Assembly: GCF_027580225.2 (NCBI RefSeq)
Contig: NC_073357.2
Span: forward strand, 42,928,001-42,992,000
DNA from: Misgurnus anguillicaudatus
Lineage: Eukaryota; Chordata; Actinopteri; Cypriniformes; Cobitidae
DNA: 64,000 bases
Reading direction: 5' to 3'
Shown piece after piece: positions 58,293 to 64,000 of the stretch (the stretch's first letter is position 1; each line of letters opens with the position of its first letter). Under the pieces are notes generated by a model. It did no database searches. It was not told the origin of the DNA and was given only the letters and a program-made list of their open reading frames with translations. Made by a program: the position numbers and the translations under genes.

Positions 58293-59075
58293 AACCCCAT
58301 GCAGTGCCATTTATAGCATCCCTGAGAATGCAACATGGACTTGCGTTGAGATAGGAATAATACATTAGGAGTTATTTCAAAATTTCAAAAATCTTGTGTT
58401 CAAATTCAAAAAAATTTAGAGAAATGAGCTGTTATATAAGGGAAATAATGGTAATTATAAAGTACACAAACCAGACACAAGGTCCTTACAAGATACAAGC
58501 AATCTTTAATACCAGCTCTGAGAACTTCTCCACACCACCATAAATTATGTTATTGCCCAAATGCAGCCTTTTAAAATCACTTTTAAAACAATTTACTTCT
58601 TTAAACATTGATATTTGTTCTAACTGGTTCATGCTTGCAGTCGTTATACTGCAGAGATGTGTATAGCAGTTAGAAAAATCTAATGGAAAGAAGACCAAAC
58701 AAGTTCAGCAGCCTTTTGGTTAGTTTGATCTTTATGCGAGCTACCGTGTTCACACTTTCCTTTTCTCACTTTATCCCTCTTCTCACTTACCCTCGCACTA
58801 GTATTGGAGGTTGCAATATTGCCATTCACTACAGACATGGACTGTACAACTCACACAATGTGGACAGAGAAAAAACTGAATGAGTCTAATTGAATTCTTC
58901 ATATAATGTGTGTGTGGGTGTGCGTGCGTGCGTGTGTGTGTTCTTCACCTCAGTCTTAATGCTTTTGTATACAGTCATCTTCATTTAAGAGACACCTGTT
59001 TATAAAAGCTGCTGTGGAATATACCCTTAATTATAAAGATGTTCACAACAACCTTTAACTTACCTTTATAATGCT

Positions 59076-59270
59076 TTACATTATGTATTCCTGTATTTTT
59101 GCAGCAATTTCTGAGCATTCAATCCTCCCTGTTGTGCTCTTGGTTGTGGTTTCAGAGTTGCAAAAGGCTTTAAAGGTTTCTGAAATTAAGTCAGTTGCTC
59201 TGCTGTGAGAAACCACTTTCTCTTCAAAGTTGGTATAAAACACACATTTATGAAGTGTTCTGCCAGTCAA
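59076..59270 (-). CDS. small open frame, protein-like, unrecognised
   Basis: Sixty-four codons on the minus strand, with segments such as SHSRATDLISETFKAFC and IECSEIAAKIQEYIM that look like an amphipathic protein end. I do not recognise a family, there is no flanking exon, and no splice signal is convincing. It could be a pseudogene or chance. Confidence 0.15.
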   Translation of the reverse strand: MTGRTLHKCVFYTNFEEKVVSHSRATDLISETFKAFCNSETTTKSTTGRIECSEIAAKIQEYIM

Positions 59271-61547
59271 TATTCATTTTTAACTTCATGTGCATCGCTT
59301 AGAGGAAAGGATTACTTTTGAATGTGTACTAGTGCAAATCATTGTTCTTGCCATATATAAAGACTAAAGGTAAAAGCACATCTCTGAGACAGAGACAACA
59401 AGACGTGTATACATACTGTTACCATTAAAAAAGCCTCACAATCTCTATATAATTTGAAAAAAGAAAGTGTTGTAACAGTTTTAAAATATGTTTATATTAA
59501 AGATCTGAAGACTTTGTGGTGTTTTGGTCTTCTGCCTGGTTCCCCTGTTTTGTCTGTTCATTTCCCTCCTGACTCCATTACCCATAATCCTTCATGCTCC
59601 CTCACATCTATATAGTCACCTGCCAGTGATTGTTCTTATCACTTCCAACCTTTTTCTATTTTCTGTTTCCTTCAATTTTGAAGTCTGTTCTCCATTAAAT
59701 TTAGAGTGTGTTTTCCTTGCCTTTTATTTTTATTTTTTAATTAAAAGTTTATCGCTTTGATTGTTCCTACAAGTCTCCAGTCTTCTTCCACACGCACACC
59801 GAATAACATTGCAGGTATTCTTTGAATGGCATCATAAAGCTTCAAACACCAATGAGGGAACATTGCTTTACTGCTTGCATGTTTGGATGCGCTAAGTAGC
59901 TATACTGTCCTTCAAAAAGCACATTATTAAAAAATAAATAAATAAATAATGCAGAAAGTACAATGCCTGCTACATATAAACAGAAACCTAATTGGAGAGG
60001 AAAAGTACATAAGTACAAAAGTGTACTTTGATGGTCCCAAATTGTACCCTTTCTAAGACAAAGGCACATTGTTCCAGCTATTTGTGTGTGGTTTATTATT
60101 TCTCCCTTTCCAGACTCTCCTTGTCTCTTCACAGTCCCCATAGAGTTGGTAAAGTGAACAAAGTTCCCAGCCTTCACTTGAAGACAGAAACCTTTGTCTT
60201 AAGATAAGGCCATCAGCTTCCCTTCACTTGCTGGAAGTCCCACAGGCACCACTGCCGTGTCCCATCACCACACTGCTCAAGACATCCAGAGCACACTGCA
60301 GAGCGAGCAGGTTAGAAGTTAGAAGTGCTGGCATAAATGACAGCTTATCAGACTGTGACATCTGAACCAAGCTCGGTGCAAAATTGTTGAATGCCAGGGA
60401 TGACACTATCTGGCTTTCTGTATGCTTTCTCCTTCCCTGGAGCATCTGATGACATTGTCAGCACGGGTGACCAATCAACACCGGGAAGAAAGTATCAGAC
60501 GTGACCAGCAGCCACAGTGAAATGTCTAATAAATCAGCACCTGATAATTCCTTAAACAAGCAGTAACCCACCTGGATTTAAAATAACTAAACATTAGATA
60601 TGGTTGTATGATTTTAAGTAATTATTACACATTATTCATGGAGAAGCATTGCCTTTGAGCAACACTGAATCTTTTGTATATAAACTTTTAATTATAAAAC
60701 CATGTTTTTGGATAATGTAATAGAGCTGCATGTTTCTGTGGTGAAACATAATTGTCATTAAATTCATTTTATCCACCCATTATTTAGCAAATTATGTTAA
60801 CAAAAAGGGCCAAAGAGTGTATAATCTAAATTTAGATCAAAAACATAACAATTAGTTTGACCATAACTTAGCAGTTTTATCCCTGCCTTTTTTGCCCCTT
60901 TAAAGCAATGAACAGTAGACTCTTCAGATTTCCATTTAGATAATAACATTCCATCTGGTTACTGCCACGTCTCTGTCACTCTCAGTCCTCCCACCCAACC
61001 TCCTTATCAATTACAAAGCCACTTTTAAGTCGCAGTTAATAGGATGTTAATGTGTTATTGGTGGTGTGCTATTGAAGAGAGAGATGGACATTATTGCCCT
61101 TAAGCACAATTTGGGACCCAGACAAGACCTGCATCTTAATGGAAGCAGATGCCTATTTAAAAGTAAAAAAAATTTGGTGCGTTTTTGTCAGCATGTTCAA
61201 TAAGCCTAAAGATATAATTTGCTTTTATTTTCTTTGTGCTGTGAAATGTTATGTACACAGTTTCCTCATGCATTTATGTATTATCTACAGTGTCCACGGT
61301 CATGTCACTGCTGTGTTCACATTCTTTTCCAAAAGTGTAATCTCTTTACAGTATAATAAAGTAGATAGGAGATGAGATTACTTTGTGATAATACAAACTC
61401 AGTGTGTCTCCTCCTATAATTGTAACCGATAAGGTAAAGACATGGATGTTGATGTTTTTGCAACTTGCACAAAGTCAGATTTTTTTCTGAAGCTTTGTAT
61501 ATGATCACAATTTCAACAAATGCAGGCCTTTTTGACATTTCGGGAGA

Positions 61548-61620
61548 GTTTCATGGACAGGGTTTAGATTAAACCAGGACTAGGCCTTAGTTATATTAGG
61601 ACATTTAAGTAGTTTTTTTT
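61548..61620 (+). repeat. fragment of a common fish MITE
   Basis: CAGGGTTTAGATTAAACCAG followed by GACTAGGCCTTAGTTATATTAGG is, from memory, one end of an abundant cyprinid repeat. Only this end is present. Confidence 0.45.
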
Positions 61621-61814
61621 TATATATACAATTAATAATTATGGATACAATTAACGTGTGGCTTCAGCAACTGCAAAAAGCTCCTCCTGGTAGATGCTGT
61701 AACTGCACCATTCACAGACATTCTTTTAACTGGGAAATATGAAAGGTAAGATAAACGATCTTAAAAATAAAGGTGTGTCATAATGCTAAAGATGATGGTA
61801 AAAAATCTTGTATT

Positions 61815-61952
61815 TCTGAAGAACCTATAAGGTTCTTTGTGATGAAAAGGGGGTTCTTCAGATGATAAAAATAAGAAATGGTTCTTTAAAGAACCTTTAA
61901 CTGAACAGTTCCTTGAACCAAAAATTCCATGTCATCGCTGTGAAGAGCCTTA
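61815..61952 (+). repeat. GGTTCTT/AAGAACC foldback fragment, copy 2
   Basis: Several GAAGAACC / GGTTCTT words, then CATGTCATCGCTGTGAAGAG, in the same order as at 52865-52955. Confidence 0.6.
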
Positions 61953-62187
61953 AATCGGAATTGAACCCTAGACATTTTAGCCTGTTATCAGGGGTAATTT
62001 ATTATCATTTTGCATTTTACATGAGAAAAACAAGAAATTTGCCTGATTTCGATAAATTAGATTGATAGTGTGTTGAAGCGAATTTTCGTAACGTCTTTGA
62101 TGAACTCAATTAACCAGAATGCACTGCGTGAAACTGAGTCATTAGCTTCACCTGATCGATGCAGCCTTCAAGCTTGTTCTACTTCAT

Positions 62188-62304
62188 GCGGCACCACAAG
62201 AACCGGCAGCCGGATAACGCAAAGTTCTGCGAGAAAGATGTAAAAGCAAACTCCTCTCGTGGTACTTTGACGTCATCCGGCTGTCGATTCTTGCGGCACC
62301 GCTT
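62188..62304. repeat. imperfect inverted repeat, 28-bp arms
   Basis: GCGGCACCACAAGAACCGGC...GGAT at 62189-62216 is mirrored by ATCCGGCTGTCGATTCTTGC...CCGC ending near 62302, with three mismatches. The loop is about 60 nt. Flanking sequence to 62830 is less AT-rich and may be part of an unclassified element. Confidence 0.7.
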
Positions 62305-62952
62305 CTTTTACCGCTCAACCTGCTCTCAAATCAACTCAAGTCATCTTGAAGTTAGCCAGCAGACGAACCCAACCAAACAGTAACTTTGCTTTTACAGTCT
62401 CTGAAGGGGAAATCACCAAAACCCTCGATAAAAGATGACTAGAACCTGTGCAGTATGTGGATGTAAGGACAACAAATTCAGGCCACCGGGAGTTTTTATT
62501 GTTTACATCAATGCGACCCTCAGTTGACACACCACTAACAGATTACTCGAAAATTTGAATATGCAGCCAGCACTTTCGTCAGGAGGATTTCAAGTACTGT
62601 TTTCAGCCCAGTTTTTTCCGCGGACTCAGGTATCTAAAACATAATTTGGCTTAGTTGTTGCTTGTTTTGTGTAACTACAGTAAACATACTACCTAGAAAG
62701 TTATGAACACGAGCAAAGCAAGCTAACGTTAGTTCATCCTGTGCAGCTGTCAATCAAAGAACATTATCATCTACTGTCAATCATCTCGCCTCAAGACCCG
62801 CCCCTATTTAGAACGTTCAGAATATGTAGTCACATGCAGCACAACCAACTACATGTATGTGATGAAATATAGTGTTGGAGCATAATGTTGTTTTAGGGTG
62901 GACCTCTGCTTTAAGCACCTTCATTTTAAAAGTGTAGCTCTCCAGTTATTAC
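62305..62952. other. gene-free stretch
   Basis: GC-richer, with short open frames on both strands; probably part of an unclassified mobile element. Confidence 0.3.
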
Positions 62953-63222
62953 CGAGGGGCAATCTTCCGATCTCTCTGATGAAGGCAATATGGAAGTGAC
63001 TTAAACTGCAATTCATCGACTGGCCGCTTGAGGCTGGCTCCAAAAGGGTGTCAATTCCCTTAGACCCCCATGTTAATATTGCCATCTTTAGAGCAGAAAT
63101 AAATATGTTTACACCCTGGTACAAAAAGTGTTTTTGGTCTATATAGCTAAATTTGCCCTTCATGACAACTGTGAGGGGGGGGCTGAATTTTTTTGTAACT
63201 CATCCATTTAAATTATATTAAG
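62953..63222 (+). repeat. unclassified repeat X, copy 2, abutting a coding exon
   Basis: Collinear with 44472-45110 up to CCATTTAAATTATATTAAG, where it stops. At that point the sequence changes to the minus-strand exon listed next. It supplies the last few codons and the stop of that exon's frame. Confidence 0.65.
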
Positions 63223-63462
63223 CCCAAATGTATTCCTCATTGTCTTTGGGTAGTCTAAATTTAGAGCATAGATTAAAGCAAAAAGGAGACATACAGCATG
63301 TGGCAAGCTTCGGACATCGTCCATGACAAATTTTCCCTCCAGAATGATTTCCCTCATTGCGTTAACGTTGAGTGCATGTGGAGTTCTGGCAGGCATGTCT
63401 TCAGGTAGAACTGTAAGCAGGCCAACATCAATTTGGCTGAAGTCTGCATCTACATCAGAATC
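63208..63462 (-). CDS. coding exon of a multi-copy teleost protein, 3' end replaced by a repeat
   Basis: On the minus strand the acceptor TTATTTTCTCTCTTTAG is followed at 63462 by GAT and 84 open codons to a TAA at 63208-63210. The peptide begins acidic (DSDVDADFSQIDVGLLTVLP), then runs through VMDDVRSLPHAVCLLFALIY to ALNLDYPKTMRNTF. From memory, the pattern 'VGLL-VLPED ... LP-A--LLF-L-YALNLDYPK' marks the C-terminal part of an expanded, uncharacterised fish protein family, some members being labelled SAM-domain-containing-like. I assign no function. The frame and splice site fit exactly in phase 0. After ...NTFGL the DNA becomes repeat X, so the expected downstream residues are lost and the last few codons are repeat-derived. 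Earlier exons should lie beyond 63462, partly outside the window. It may be a pseudogene or a gene with a new end. Confidence 0.55.
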   Translation of the reverse strand, partial: DSDVDADFSQIDVGLLTVLPEDMPARTPHALNVNAMREIILEGKFVMDDVRSLPHAVCLLFALIYALNLDYPKTMRNTFGLNII

Positions 63463-63584
63463 CTAAAGAGAGAAAATAATAAGAATGAATGTCTTTCTAA
63501 CCTAAAACATTGATTGTATAGAATTCATATTCAGCAAAATATAGACGTTTCAGAGGTGACAACATAAACTAGCGGCTTTCGTGG
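63463..63584. other. intron-like spacer
   Basis: AT-rich DNA upstream (minus strand) of the exon, containing its pyrimidine-rich acceptor tract next to 63463. Confidence 0.4.
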
Positions 63585-63845
63585 TCAACGCGTAACTTCT
63601 GATAAACTTCGGTAAGAATAAATAACAACAAAGTCCTTTAAATGTAGTTTATTTATATAATAAGCAAAATAAACAACACGTAGATTACATAGGAAACCAA
63701 AACATTTGTTATTTTCGACGAGGTATTTGTTCAAGAATTCAGTTTAGCAACTAGTCAGACCATTAAAAAAAACTGAAACTGGAAGTAAAGTTCGGACCAG
63801 ACGCGTATCACGTCACCACACGTGCGTCCGATGAAACCGTCTATA
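63585..63845 (-). repeat. repeat family shared with 29555-29850
   Basis: Contains CCAAAACATTTGTTATTTTC and the following AGGTATTTGTTC, and ends GATGAAACCGTCTATA, the inverse of the ATAGACGGTTTT start at 29555. It lies in the presumed intron or upstream region of the exon at 63208-63462. Confidence 0.5.
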
Positions 63846-64000
63846 AAGAGTGGCCAAAAGCTGTTTAAAAAATGCAAATCTCTTCCTTCAGCTTGAAGTA
63901 TTTTGTTCACCACAGTGCACTGTGTTGGTAAGATGCACAAGAAAGTGTAATCAAGCTTCATGGCAAACATGATTGCCAAAGACATCAATAAAATAAATCG
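63846..64000. other. window end, undetermined
   Basis: A 77-codon minus-strand frame (63755-63988) begins here but runs into the neighbouring repeat. It has a hydrophobic start and no recognised motif, so it is not called as an exon. Confidence 0.3.

Larger units (their letters stand above)
57684..61545. other. mostly unique-looking DNA
   Basis: A repeat fragment probably lies at 57913-58292 (GGGGTCTTCAGTC at the left, GTTGAAGACTCCTGC at the right). A (TG)n-type tract lies at about 58908-58941. The 60890-61120 block, with AGTTAATAGGATGTTAATG, could be conserved non-coding sequence. No gene is secure. Confidence 0.35.

Overview
The window looks like vertebrate nuclear DNA, most likely from a teleost fish of the carp/zebrafish type. 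It is AT-rich and intron- or intergenic-like, with no long open frame and no prokaryotic gene organisation. It is packed with short DNA transposons, foldback elements, solo-LTR-like pieces, tRNA-derived SINE remnants and microsatellites. Several terminal sequences match, from memory, families that are abundant in cyprinid genomes; no database search was possible, so family names stay at superfamily level.

Layout. 0-7 kb: sparse sequence with an insertion flanked by 19-bp direct repeats, a decayed tRNA-derived SINE and a hAT-like element. 7.2-8.3 kb: a solo-LTR-like element inside an older repeat, itself split by a foldback element. 8.46-12.9 kb: an old element holding a hAT element with an 8-bp target duplication, a second element inserted across that duplication, and a TTAA element inside the second one. 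12.9-22.4 kb: mostly unique-looking DNA with scattered small elements and a (GA)n tract. 22.4-25.1 kb: a TTAA-flanked element containing other insertions and a perfect 35-bp hairpin. 26.3-29.9 kb: two coding-free transposons, one with perfect 25-bp terminal inverted repeats. 31-36 kb: a run of MITEs. 37.66-38.85 kb: a broken Tc1/mariner-type transposon with recognisable transposase. 44.5-45.8 kb: TTAA elements in and beside a repeat that recurs at 63 kb. 47.3-52.6 kb: a four-level nest whose innermost 2.9-kb TG...CA element carries a 143-bp tandem array with splice-site-like borders. 55.7-57.7 kb: a long foldback element split by a hAT element with a perfect 8-bp target duplication. 57.7-64 kb: mostly unique-looking DNA, ending in a probable minus-strand coding exon.

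Genes. The best host coding evidence is one minus-strand exon at 63208-63462, whose 3' end is replaced by repeat sequence. Weaker exon candidates lie at about 46.0, 39.5 and 33.4 kb, plus a possible non-coding exon at 54.5 kb. The only other recognisable protein is the decayed Tc1/mariner transposase. Twelve elements or fragments use TTAA as the target site, the dominant theme of the window. The nesting gives a relative insertion order in several places.
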